DNA of 64,000 nt, from NCBI GenBank assembly GCA_946894095.1, contig OX335652.1, positions 2,255,001-2,319,000 on the forward strand, given 5' to 3'. Under the pieces are notes generated by a model. The model had not been told where the DNA came from and searched no databases. It was given only the letters and a program-made list of their open reading frames with translations. The stretch comes from Incurvaria masculella. Lineage: Eukaryota > Arthropoda > Insecta > Lepidoptera > Incurvariidae. A program made the translations under genes and the position numbers. Of this stretch, positions 48,158 through 58,368 are shown piece by piece (positions within the stretch are counted from its first letter, which is position 1; the number at the start of each line of letters is the position of its first letter).

Positions 48158-48448
48158 ACGGCCAAGTGCGAGTCGGGCACGCACTCGAAGGGTTCCGTAC
48201 CAACGTGCACAATGTAACACCAAAAAAAAACAGTATTTTGTATGGGGACGCCTTTAATTTTTGTTTTACTTTTTAATATTGGCTATTTGTAGTTATACGG
48301 CAAAATAAATACACACTCCGTGTAAATTTCTACTACCTACCTATTACGGTTCATGAGATACAGCCCTGAGACAGACGGACGGACTGACGGATAGCGGAGG
48401 CTTAGTAATAGGGTTCCGTAACCAAAGGGTGCCAACGGAATCCTAAAA
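48158..48448 (+). mobile_element. Lep1-like element with inverted terminal hairpin
   Basis: The body is in plus orientation (CGGCCAAGTGCGAGTCGGGC to CGGAGGCTTAGTAATA). The terminal hairpin then reads AGGGTTCCGTAACCAAAGGG, TGCCAACGGAATCCTAAAA. Its loop is the reverse complement of the usual CACCCTTTGGGTACGG, so the tip has been flipped. Confidence 0.8.
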
Positions 48449-48575
48449 AAGCACCGGGGTGGCTAGAGTAGACAAATATTAAAATTTAAAGGGGTCTCCC
48501 CGACTGAAAAAGATCAAGTGAAACTCGACGCTGGCAAATTGTCGCTTTAATAACGACAGAGGCCACTAAGGAAGA

Positions 48576-48630
48576 AAAAAAAAGGGGTCTCCATACAAAA
48601 TACGTGGTTGTTTTGAGTTAAATATACACT
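48576..48630 (-). mobile_element. Lep1-like fragment
   Basis: GGGGTCTCCATACAAAATAC, then GTGGTTGTTTTGAGTTAAAT, from the middle of the element. Confidence 0.45.
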
Positions 48631-48739
48631 ATAACACCTTGACATACCATACACAAAGTAGTTACGATCCGAATATTATTACTGGCTTTTCTTTTTTTAT
48701 GTCTTTTAATCGGAAGGTAAAAAATATAGTAAGGGTCTC

Positions 48740-49012
48740 TTTCACCAAGTATTGATTTGCTTAAACCTCACATTAAAGGGCGTTTCTTACCATCTCGCAA
48801 TCGATACCAGTGCAAGATAGTCAGTACTTTATTAATAAAGACCCTTTAAGTGTCGATTAAAATTAATCAGCAATCACTGATTTCTTTTAATGGACACTTG
48901 GGGCCTTTATTACTAAATTGCTGATTATCTTGTATTGGAATTGATTGCAAGCTGCTAAGAAAGGCCCTTAATATGTGGCGATTAAGTTAATCAGCAGTAG
49001 GTGAAAACGGTC
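48740..49012 (+). mobile_element. MITE with nested inverted repeats (GGCCTTTATTACTAAATTG type)
   Basis: TCACCAAGTATTGATT at the left pairs with AATCAGCAGTAGGTGAAAAC at the right. TTAATAAAGACCCTTTAAGT pairs with GGGGCCTTTATTACTAAATT. ATACCAGTGCAAGATAGTCA pairs with TGATTATCTTGTATTGGAAT. Related copies: 39394-39530 and part of 41560-41665. Confidence 0.6.
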
Positions 49013-49526
49013 TTAAGTCTCAGTTATACAAGTGCGAAATCAATCTCAGATATACGGACGTACTTTTCCGTACGCAGCTCTAAAAAACCATCGAGTATCG
49101 TTTCATCTGTCAGTCCAATCAACTCCATTAACGAAGCTTGGTTCATGGAGGCCCTATAGATCACGACGCCCTCATGTATTGTCCAAGCCAACTTCCCGCA
49201 TCAGTTCTTCGCATTACGTAATATGCCATCCGTATCGGACTTAATTTCTTCGAAGAGCCCAGCCGGTAGGTACGTCGATAGGCTGAACTTGTTGTGTAAG
49301 ATAAGTGATAGAGTATAATCTTGGGGTATTGCGGAAGCGATTATGGTATATTACCTCTATACGGTCTCCGATAATAAGCTCAGTAGGTACTTGTTTTGGT
49401 GGAGAAATGGTTTTATCAATTCTGTATTACTGTTGCACCGGTTACAGTATGACTTGTTGCAATTGTGTGTGCGATAGCTTATTATTAGTTGTTTACAGCG
49501 AATTAGAATAAAAAATAAAAAGCTTT

Positions 49527-49640
49527 TCATCTAATGCGATGGAACCAACCCGGGTGGGCTTACCCTACCATCTAGTAGGGGAAATGTATCTACAATTTTA
49601 GATGGATTCAGAACCATGGAGCATCTCGCATTCGTGTTAT
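49527..49640 (-). mobile_element. SINE body fragment of the tRNA-headed type
   Basis: Minus reading: CACGAATGCGAGATGCTCCA, TGGTTCTGAATCCATC, AAGCCCACCCGGGTTGGTTC, CATCGCATTAGATGAAAA. The CACGAATGCGAG block occurs only in the tRNA-headed copies. Confidence 0.6.
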
Positions 49641-52304
49641 TATCATTATTATGAACCACTTTGCGAGCGAAGCCTTGAGACACTTGTTCTGCATTGCAAA
49701 AAGTTCATGAATGGAATGAGATTCGCTGCTACTAAAATATCCTCTGACAAATTACCAATGTGCTTACACGATATACCTTTCTTGACATATCCTATATCAT
49801 ACGGCCATATGCGCACTAGATTGAACTAAGCAAGTCACGCTGCTCGTAATCCACAAGTTCTCTATATGGTTTGAGAGTGGTGCTGGCTAGAGAAGCTAGA
49901 TGTTTTCTTCCTGTTCTCTAGAACGTGGAAGTGTTACGTGTTACGTCACTGCCGCATGTATGTGACGTAACACACTGCGCGTTACAGTGATCTTGCAGTC
50001 ACGATGTACTATCCTGGGTACTATAAATTTGATCTGATATGAGGATTTTATAATCTAGACCTAACCAACTTTGCAAATAATCAGACTCAATTTCTGTATT
50101 GCAATGCATTTTAGTATGTTATATATTTGTAATCATGTGAAATAATATAGTTTTGGACCAAATTACGTGATTGAAATTGTATAGAATCTTATTTAATTAA
50201 AATTACATGAATTGCACTAAGGAATATATACACTAATATTAGGGAAAAGATTGTTAATGAATGGATGTCAAATACTTTAAGGCGCTGGTAATAAGCAAAA
50301 CAAGAAGTTTGACAAGGCAACGTAGCTAATTCTGTCGATCATATTTCGAATTATGGCCATATATTTCTGATTATATTTTACTACAGGTAGAAATTGAAAT
50401 GTAAACGAAATTACTTGTCTTTTTTTCATAAATGTAATTTGTAATTATATCTAGGTATCATATTACTCTCAAACTTCTAATGCGAACGATCTATTTATCT
50501 TGTTAAAAAAATGTGCAATCGAATTGCGATACAAACGAGCATTTTTGAGTCTAAAGGAATTACTGAGGAGATTTACTATAAAGCGTATTATTACATTTGT
50601 TCGAACGCATGACTGTGTCTGTGGTCACAATTATCGCAAACATGAATATTTAGTATTCACGAGCTTCCCATATATTTATTATGTACAGCAAAGTATTCAT
50701 GGAAATTAATTATTGCATATAAAAGTAATATGAACAAATTTGATTATTGAATGAAAGTAAGTGATCGAGTAAATTTAAGTGTCGAAGAGTAAAAAACTCT
50801 TTGCAACGATGCTAATAGAATCTATTGCAATAACTGTACCTATTACTAAAACACGTGCAATACATTCACTACTAGATAGGTAAAATTTTATTATAAATAG
50901 AATTTAGGTTAATGGATCGTTTGCGCACAAAGTATGAATTGCCAATTTCTATATGAAATTGGATGCAATATTTTATCACCAATTCCAACCGTTTTATTTG
51001 CTCCTGCTCAAACTTCCTTGTATTTCGCTGTTTTTAAACTAACGTTAGAACATTAACTTTTAACCCCTCATAATTTGATTGCGCTACGGCCTTAAAACAT
51101 GTGGATCCTATGACATATTATGTAAAATATTGAATATTTGTATGTCACCTCCATTCCACGCTAAGATATTTTATCGATGTTTGTAGGAATTATCTATTGG
51201 TAATATGCTTACATATTTGACCCTAAGCTTTCTCCTGATCTCTGACATTGTTTTGTAACTGACTCGCTGACGACAGCGTTTGATCGTGTTTCTTTTGAAT
51301 ACTTGTGTTCTGTTTGGACTGATTTCGATTTTTGAAAAGTTTCCATTTGGTTTTGTATGCATCGTAAATGACAACAGTAATAGACAACATTAGATTTATT
51401 TAAATATAAATGTATTATCTTGGAAATTTAGTACTACGTTTACATTTTTAACGACAACTTGAAATAAGTCAACTTTTTCAAGCATTTGAATGACACGTCA
51501 CAAATACTTTTCAATTCTTTTAATCGTAATAATAGGTATCTTATTTTAAAGCGGTTATTAATTTTATCATTTATATTTTTTTGTGAAAAGTTATGTTAAT
51601 ATTTACTTATATCTGCAAAAAGCTTCTGATGACAGACATAGATAAATGAGATTTTTTTCCAGAAATTATGAAATTTGAAATAAATTATGTCGTTTAGTTC
51701 ATGAAATTATCTTTTGATCATTAGCTTTAAGATTATAAGGCGATCTACACCTCTTAACAAATAAATATGCAACAAAAGTTATTGCAGCCTTTATTATTAC
51801 ATATTTTAAATCCTTTTATTTATTTTTAACTATATTTTTTGCGTCAATACATTTTCGATAAAGCTGCGCTTTGGCGAATTTATTCGGCAAATTAAAACAA
51901 TCTAAGAAATCATTTAATAAAAGCCTATAACAAATCTAAACAAAGGAATAAACCGAAAGCATGCATCGTGAGAATTTCCGATAAATATCTGCGAACCGCA
52001 GAAAGACAGCAGCATGACATATCTTGCGGTAAAAGAAATTGAGATAGGCATAATGCTATTTATTTAATGTCTGGTCATGTTAGACGAGATGGTAGGGTAC
52101 GCTTAAATGGACGCGAAGACATTGCATTGGTAGACAGTGACGATTTTATCATGGACCTTATCAACTTTGCTGATTGATGGTGTACATTTTTTCATTACTT
52201 GTTCTATTACTTTCTCTTAGAACATTACAATCATTAGCAAATACTAGTGCAATTTTCTGAAAATTTAGACTTATTTTAATTCATTTTATTTTATCTAGGT
52301 ACAC
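49641..52304. other. AT-rich, nothing recognised apart from one inverted repeat
   Basis: No protein-like frame and no repeat shared with the rest of the window was noticed. Confidence 0.45.
49938..49973. repeat. 12 bp inverted repeat with TGACGT cores
   Basis: GTGTTACGTCAC (49938-49949) and GTGACGTAACAC (49962-49973). TGACGTAA resembles a CREB/ATF-type site in both arms. No gene is seen nearby. Confidence 0.6.
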
Positions 52305-52580
52305 CAAAAAAAAACTTTTAACAAAAAAGTAACCGACTTCAAAGAAAAAGCACTAAAAAGTAAAAAAATAATTGCCATTTTTGTAGTTACGATTATTGTT
52401 ATTTTTAGAGTCGGGGTCAGCCAGGCACGCGCTGCGCCAGTCAAGAGAACCTTGGCTACCTTGGCTGACACCGACTCAAAAAATAACAATAATCGTAACT
52501 ACAAAAATGGCAAATACTTTTTTACTTTTTAGTGCTTTTTCATTGAAGTCGGTTACTTTTTTAGTTAAAAGTTTTTTTTT
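52305..52580. repeat. large hairpin, arms of about 118 bp
   Basis: The left arm (52305-52422) contains AAGTAACCGACTTCAAAGAA, GCACTAAAAAGTAAAAAA, AGTTACGATTATTGTTATTT, GTCAGCC. The right arm (52463-52580) is its near-exact complement. The loop of about 40 bp is CpG-rich. It accounts for similar frames seen on both strands. Confidence 0.85.
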
Positions 52581-52584
52581 ATTT

Positions 52585-52966
52585 GTTTATTTTTAGTGAA
52601 TCTGATGTACACTAACTTATTTGTACATGTCCTTTCCAATAAAAAAAGAATCATCGAAATCGGTTGAGTTTTTCGTCCATTTTTCGCGCAACTAATTAAT
52701 ACAAATTTAAGACTTTTATGATTATCTTGTATTGGCAACTAATTAATACAAATTTAAGACTTTTATGATTCTCTCATGGATTTCATTATCAAAACTAAAC
52801 CAAATTAAAATGGGACCACATGGAAAGCACCAGCTTTCAAATAAAAAAATGATCATCAAAATCGGTTCACCCAAGCGAAAGTTATGAGGTAACAAACATA
52901 AAAAAAGCAAAAAAAACATTCAGGCGAATTGAGAACCTCCTCCTTTTTTGAAGTCGGTTAAAAACA
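52585..52966 (-). repeat. interspersed repeat ending GAAGTCGGTTAAAA
   Basis: ATCAAAATCGGTTCACCCAA, GTTATGAGGTAACAAACATA, GAGAACCTCCTCCTTTTTTG, AAGTCGGTTAAAA. The last block recurs at 37924-37953, 46985-47019 and 57128-57160, and in part at 39276-39292. It is probably the end of one repeat family. Confidence 0.6.
52688..52781 (+). repeat. two tandem 47 bp units
   Basis: GCAACTAATTAATACAAATT, TAAGACTTTTATGATT begins at 52688 and again at 52735. Confidence 0.85.
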
Positions 52967-53033
52967 AGACGAAGATAGGTCCTGTTATGTATGGTAATAT
53001 ACAAGTAGATAAATACTTTTTTCATTATTCGTT

Positions 53034-53155
53034 TAAGGTGGGCCCTAAAGCATAAGAAAGTCGCACTCCCCATGCAAACGTAGTGTACTATTTGAAAAAC
53101 CTTTTTCCAATTTAACATGTAAATTGGAAAAAGGTTTGTATAGTGCAACTCTGTT
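53034..53155 (+). repeat. hairpin element related to the 3054-3405 MITE
   Basis: GCACTCCCCATGCAAACGTA and GTGTACTATTTGAAAAACC resemble the MITE arm. The centre is a tight hairpin of AAACCTTTTTCCAATTTA, CATG and its complement (53097-53138). Confidence 0.5.
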
Positions 53156-53647
53156 GCTTCTATTTCTTTTTGTAGTTGGTACCTTATTCTATCTTTTGCC
53201 TATTGATATGGATTAAATAGTAAAAAAGTCTAGACAACGGTTAAAAAGCTGTAAAAAACAAATGTAATGTCTCAAGAAGTAAAGCTATCGAAACAATTAA
53301 ACTAAACAGCTAATGTAATTTTATCCAGGCTTTCCTAGGTTCCATGTACATAAACTCGACCTAGATATTATTGTTACGAAAATACATTTAATTGCATTTA
53401 ACTACCAAAATAATGGAACTTCCGACTTAGCGAGATTGTCATCAATGGTTAACTTGATATAAACAAAAAAAAAATAGCATAACAATAGAATAACCACTTA
53501 CTATTAGGAAGAACATCATAAAAGTACCGACCAACTCGTCTAACGAAAAGATTGCACATCTCTATGAATGTGACTTACATTCTAACTGAGCGTCTTTAAA
53601 TTGACTTTTTATTTTTTGCTGTAATTGCGTAGATGTACTCTCGAACG

Positions 53648-53698
53648 AGATAAAAACCGTTGCGCTTAGATTGCAGTTATGAATGATCGCAGATTATG
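53648..53698 (+). promoter_or_regulatory. possible TATA/initiator just upstream of the secreted-protein frame
   Basis: GATAAAAACC (53648-53657) lies about 25 bases before an initiator-like TTGCAGTTAT (53671-53680). An ATG that opens the 323-codon frame is at 53696. Two earlier out-of-frame ATGs (53679, 53683) reach stops within 13 codons or fewer. This supports the alternative that the gene is single-exon. The strong splice acceptor at 53783 argues against it. Confidence 0.25.
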
Positions 53699-53783
53699 TT
53701 GATCTTTACAATTATCAATGAGTTTGAAATATTTTTATATTTTTCAGTAATTTTATTGAATGTATGTTTTTCAATTGTTTCAG

Positions 53784-54667
53784 TTGGCAGCCTGGATCAG
53801 AGTGCAGAATCATCAGAAATTCACCCAGAGTTAGCAGAGCTCCCACCGTCAGAGTATGAAAGCCAGTCAGAAGAATCCGAGTCACAAGAACCACTCAGTG
53901 CATCATCACAAGGCCTTTCCGATCATTCAATCGAGCTTCAGGGAGGACACCAAACGTTTTTCCCTACATTTGCTAACCTATTTGAGCCTAGACAACAACC
54001 ATTAAGGCTGGGGTATGGTAACCAGGAAGGTGCCTTTAGTCAAAGGCCAAATTCGTACAAATCTTTGTTGAATTACCCTTTGTTCGGTGGATACAGAAAT
54101 TTGGATAATTTTGGAACAAACAAACCAAACACACACGCTGCTTTAGTGGATACAAGCCCTAGTATCTTAGGCTCTGGAAACTTCGGTGTCATTAAAGGTG
54201 GCACATTCCTAGGTCAGAGTGAGGGGGATGATTTCGATAGCTTCAGCGCTTTTTACAATAACGGACACGGGCGGCCATCTTTAAATTCAGCATATTCTTC
54301 AAACCCGAGACCAAACTACAACCAAGAACAATTCGCAAACTTCAGAGACTTCGCAGACATAAATACACCTTCCAATTCGGCTTACTCTCACTTCGTCGTT
54401 GTCTATGCAAACAAAAACGCTACGATTGAGGAAGTGAACGACAAAACGAAAAGGACGTTGGCCGAACCGAAAAACATAATTGAAACGCTCGAGCTATTAG
54501 ACGACGTGGAGCCCCAGCAGATGACGGTAAAGGAACCAAAGCAGTCTAAAGTAAAAGCGAAGCTCTCAAAGACGGCAATGCCACTTAAGAAGCAGTACTG
54601 GATAAAGGTCGGAAAATCACAGGCAGAGAAACACGATCTCGAAGAACCTCTACTAGCATTAAGTTAA
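53784..54667 (+). CDS. uncharacterised secreted-type insect protein, probable last coding exon
   Basis: Longest open frame in the window and clearly coding: balanced composition amid AT-rich DNA, then a 3' UTR with two AATAAA signals. The preferred model starts at an acceptor (TTTTTCAATTGTTTCAG ending 53783), with phase 1 and the upstream exon not identified. If read unspliced from the ATG at 53696 it is 323 aa, with a hydrophobic start (residues 12-29) that could itself serve as a signal peptide. Numbered in that frame: an acidic Ser/Glu/Gln-rich segment (34-80); an aromatic and Gly-rich core (88-225), including GSGNFGVIKGGTF (159-171); SHFVVVYANKNAT (231-243) with one N-glycosylation site; a dibasic KTKR (250-253) that could be a cleavage site; and a Lys-rich C-terminus (279-312) ending LLALS. 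There is no transmembrane helix after the N-terminus and no enzyme motif. The composition suggests an extracellular or matrix-associated protein. Function is not recognised. Confidence 0.85.
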
Positions 54668-55020
54668 GAATAGATTAAAAGACTGTGCTGGTACTAAAAG
54701 ACTGGGTACCTCATCAGAACTGTGTTATGGAGTGTCATAAAATCAGTGCTAGCATACCCTTCGTAATCAAAACTTTTATTGTCGTGAACTTCCGGTTTGA
54801 GGATGATATTTTTTGATTATCACTAACACTTGAAGTATGAAAAGTGTTTCATGAATTGTTTATTAGACAAATTTACTATGCAGCTATGTGGTGATGTAAC
54901 GTTGCGCTCGGTGCGACTGTATTGAAGAATAAATGCGTGGTGTATGGGTCGCGCTGTTATGTTGTTGAATGAATTTAATTGATGGAAAGTGTAATAAATT
55001 AAATCTAATCACATTCCCGC
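54668..55020 (+). other. 3' UTR of the secreted-protein gene
   Basis: Follows the TAA stop at 54665-54667. It contains two polyadenylation signals, AATAAA at 54928-54933 and AATAAA at 54993-54998, with T/GT-rich sequence from about 55040. Cleavage near 55010-55030 is inferred. Confidence 0.6.
54928..54998 (+). promoter_or_regulatory. two AATAAA polyadenylation signals
   Basis: AATAAA at 54928-54933 and again at 54993-54998, about 260 and 325 bases after the stop codon of the upstream reading frame. Confidence 0.55.
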
Positions 55021-55481
55021 CGTTTTATTAATATACACAAAGTTGTTTACTAGTATATGGTGATTTTTTGGTTTTATTAAAATGATAGATGTGATTTGAT
55101 TTTTGTTGTTAATAGTAATTGCATGTCAACGTTCAAGTAATGCTTAATGAAAACATTATTATTATTATATCATAGTTTATTTTAGATTGACATTACATTG
55201 TGGCTGTTCAGGCATTCTAGACAATTTACTGCCATGTATGAGTGACCAGGCACGCTGTTTGTTACCATGATATTGTCACCAAATATCACGGGCCGAGCAT
55301 CTCGCCCAGTCCTTTATCGCCAAAAACACAGTCAACACAATGTATTTTATTCAGTAATGTTCTTAGAAATGTGCTGTATGCGGAGTAGTAGATACGAAGG
55401 GGTCAGCGAACTATAAATAGGTACCTATACCACTCGGTATGACTGGCGTGGGGGGCGCGTGATTAGGGCAGAGCAAGATAT

Positions 55482-55945
55482 TTGGGACAAAAATCATGCC
55501 ATCCAGTAATGGGAAAATCACGGGAAAAATCCAGAATTTATTTACGATTACGACAAAATTTAAAAGATAACAAGAGTTCATTAAATTCAGTAGAAATGCG
55601 TTGCTTGAGGAAAGTATGCAGAGTTAATCTATCGGACGAATTTCGAAATGACTGGGTTAGAGAGGAGTGTCAATTGAAAAATGATGTTGTGATGAGAATC
55701 GAAAAGGGAGTGCTAAGATGGTAAATATGGAACGAATAGGCGAAGGAAGAATGACGAAACTTCATAGAGCAGATGTGAGCGGAAATGTCGTGACCGGGTG
55801 GCCTAAGAGAACGTACCGCGACCAAATCAATGTAATACTTCGTAGCACCCTTAATCGTGGAGCATGTATGAAAATTCCGATTCCGAGTAAAGTAAGCTTT
55901 CTATGGATGATAAATAAAATACAAATCAAAGATGGATTTCTGTAA
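55482..55945 (+). pseudogene. RTE-type LINE reverse transcriptase, C-terminal fragment, frameshifted
   Basis: Two overlapping frames give one degraded protein. 55593-55724 reads MRCLRKVCRVNLSD, then DWVREECQ and GVLRW. After a frame change at about 55720 it continues NMERIGEG, TKLHRADVSG and GWPKRTYRDQI. This is the classic tail of RTE-clade reverse transcriptases (Met-Arg-x-Leu-Arg, Leu-Arg-Trp/Trp-Gly-His, Arg-Arg-Gly-Arg-Pro-like and Trp-x-Asp-x-Ile motifs), here diverged. The preceding part from 55482 is too decayed to assign. It lies between the two genes on the plus strand and has no function of its own. Confidence 0.7.
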
Positions 55946-56030
55946 ATGAATCGAAAGGGGTGTGCGGTCTTCCTCCCCTCCGGGTTAGCGGCGTGAAGGT
56001 ATATATATGTAAGTATGTATGTATGAATGT
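55946..56030 (+). mobile_element. RTE LINE 3' end with (TATG)n tail
   Basis: Continues the RTE fragment: GGTGTGCGGTCTTCCTCCCC, then TCCGGGTTAGCGGCGTGA, ending in a TATGTATGTATG tail. Related tails lie at 19078-19262, 32475-32590 and, reversed, 22664-22730. Confidence 0.6.
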
Positions 56031-56154
56031 AAAACAACACATTGATAATCATACCAAACATAAACCCAGTTACAACATTGACTTTGTGGTTGGCTGACGA
56101 TCTTCAATACCGTTGTAGATTGAGAAAGAGCACAACCTTCTGGAATAGATTCCT

Positions 56155-56385
56155 GCAGGTCTAGTCCTGGCATTCAGTAATCAAGAATCAGCAATACTGA
56201 GTCTAGAAAACCGTATTTTTAGCGATTTTCAAAGCAAGATTTTCGCTGGAAAAGCTTTATTGATAAAAAAAACTATGCTTCGGAACATTTTAATCAAGAA
56301 AATCGCTTTGAAACCCGCTACAAAAGGAGTTTTCTGAACTCAGGATTCCCGATTCCTGATTAGTGAATGCCAGGAATAGACCTGC
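56155..56385 (+). mobile_element. foldback MITE starting at a CCTGCAGG site
   Basis: Left GCAGGTCTAGTCCTGGCATT, CAGTAATCAAGAATC. The right end reversed is GCAGGTCTATTCCTGGCATT, CACTAATCAGGAATC. The inner arms also pair (TAGCGATTTTCAAAGC-like). Related copy: 36794-36978. Confidence 0.7.
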
Positions 56386-56388
56386 TCG

Positions 56389-56660
56389 ATGGAGGACTGG
56401 CGACAAGCACGTCGAGCGACGCGATTCCTAGCGTTCAGCGCGCCGCAGCACGTCGATGGCCGCATCCTTTCCGCCAAGGCCGCTCAGCGCCGAGCCGACA
56501 GAATTTCCATGATAACATCCGCTGATGCGCCAGGATTCAGATGGCTAACGCCCAGAGCCGAGATCTTCTCAAGGAACTAAAGCCGGAAACTTGTGCGCAT
56601 AGAGGCCAGGGTTGAAAATTCTAGTAGCTTACGGTTTTCTTCGGCGCTCCTCAAGAGGTA
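56389..56660 (+). other. GC-rich unexplained segment
   Basis: CpG-rich and open for 64 codons (MEDWRQARRATRF, ISMITSADAPGF, stop at 56578). It starts directly at the end of a foldback MITE. No family is recognised. It could be a decayed gene piece or a repeat. The opposite strand is also partly open. Confidence 0.3.
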
Positions 56661-57964
56661 TTGTTTATGGTTCCGCCACATCACCGGTATCGGGTAATTT
56701 ATTTTTATGCATTTAATCCGCAATTTCTCTTCAAATTCTGTTTTTAATTTTTTTTAATGTTACTTTTAAACAATTAAGGTCGAGTTAAGAGTAGATTGCG
56801 TTTAGTTTGATAAGTACGTTATTAAAACAACATGTAATTATATGTAACCACAACTAATGTCGATAATCAAAACAGTAAATACGTAGATTGTTGGTCTTGT
56901 TATTATTTAAAGATAAAACTCTATGTTTGTGGTGCTTTGTGTTCTCAAATTAGTCAATAATTCATAAACTTACATACAAATGTTTGAACACAGAATATGT
57001 GAGTACAGGGGTACGTTCGGTTTCAAATATAGATAGACATCTTTCATCTTTGTTTAATCCCAAAATAAGTAGTAGTTATTTTTAAGAAAACTGTAAACGG
57101 ACATAAACAATACATAAGGTCGAACATAGAACCTCCTCCTTTTGTGAAGTCGGTTAAAAATCATAAAAATGGTTTCACTTACACCGTTATGGAACTGAAT
57201 GCAATCAGGTAATAAATATGGCGCCATCTAGCACTTGTTAAACAAAGCTATTAAACAACTAATGAACATTTCGAAGGACATTTTAAAATATTTAGTTTGA
57301 CGGCTTACCGCGCGTGTGAGGAGCAGGACGTGCTGCCATCTGTTGAGTATACATCGCATTAAATCGTGGACTTGTCGGCTGCCGTCGGCGTCTGACATCG
57401 AGTGCGTCAGATTGTTTGTACTATGTAACACGTAACAGCAGGCATTTCCGGGCGATGGCAGCACATTCGGATTTAAATATGTTTGTTCCTATATTTTATA
57501 ATTTGCCGTAAATTAAACAATAAAAATGTAAATGCGAAATGTTTCGTTTGAAAACGAAGAATTTTGTTCCTACTCTCAAACTAAAATTTTCATGCGAGTT
57601 ATCCACTCGTTATGGGTATGGAGCTCTACAATATCCTCTTTACCTTTCTACATCAAAAATAATAGGTAGGTACCTACCACATAGAAATAAAATCTGTGGA
57701 CCTACTCGGGAACACAACCTCGTGAAAAAAATGGCATCTGTACATAAAAGTGAGTCCAGGTGATCCATCATTGTTCCCTACCAAAGTACTGCGCACCGAA
57801 CATGCAGCAATACTAACCTCAACATGCATAGTGACTCAAATTGACTTAGGTAACGGTAAGTCCACTTGACTACTGTTCATTGTTTGTTGGCAGTCTGTAT
57901 CCTGACGCGATCGGTACTGGTTGTCTTTGTACGTCACGCCAAGGTTGTGGAAGCGCTTGTGAAC
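56661..57964. other. upstream region of the nuclease gene
   Basis: AT-rich to 57220, then mixed. No clear TATA box precedes the signal-peptide exon. GGTAACGGTAAG at 57850-57861 resembles a donor, but no matching intron of reasonable length follows. Confidence 0.4.
57128..57160 (-). repeat. GAAGTCGGTTAAAA repeat end
   Basis: GAACCTCCTCCTTTTGTGAA, GTCGGTTAAAA, the same end as at 52933-52964. Confidence 0.55.
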
Positions 57965-58028
57965 ATGAATACATTTATACCTGCACTAATCTGGGTATTT
58001 ACCGTTGCTATCCTGACGCCCGGTGTTG
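57965..58028 (+). CDS. DNA/RNA non-specific endonuclease (dsRNase-like), exon 1: signal peptide
   Basis: First coding exon of a gene that continues past the right edge. From the ATG at 57965 it encodes 21 residues (starts MNTFIPAL, then IWVFTVAIL, ends TPGV) plus one extra base, a typical short hydrophobic secretion signal. The exon closes at a strong donor, G|GTGAGT (58029-58034), so the intron is phase 1 and joins in frame to 59973. Members of this family are secreted, for example into the gut lumen or haemolymph, and cut double-stranded RNA or DNA with a metal-dependent DRGH-type active site. That catalytic domain lies outside the window. The frame stays open upstream to about 57868, but this ATG gives the best signal peptide. 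An initiator-like CAGTCTG lies at 57891. Family assignment rests on exon 2; the exon itself is well supported by phase agreement. Confidence 0.8.
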
Positions 58029-58368
58029 GTGAGTATTGTTTTTTTACCAGAATATTCAAGTCCCTGATAACACTGATCTAAACTCATTCAACTTATTTAG
58101 ACAATTGTCCATAGTTTTAATGTATTTATTAACTGTTAGATATTTGAAGTATTTGAAGATAATTTTATGTATGAACAATAACCAATAAAATAACAAAATG
58201 TTATCCTGTTTGCAGCGATAAAATATGTTTACCACGTGTTGTTTTCCCGGTATTATGATTGTTTTTCCAGCATTTTCCAAATCAAGAATATTGAATTTTA
58301 GATTTATTCTTTAGCTCATGCTGTATTTAAAATTTCCGTAGACTGCAGAATTTCGTTTGAGCTGCTCG

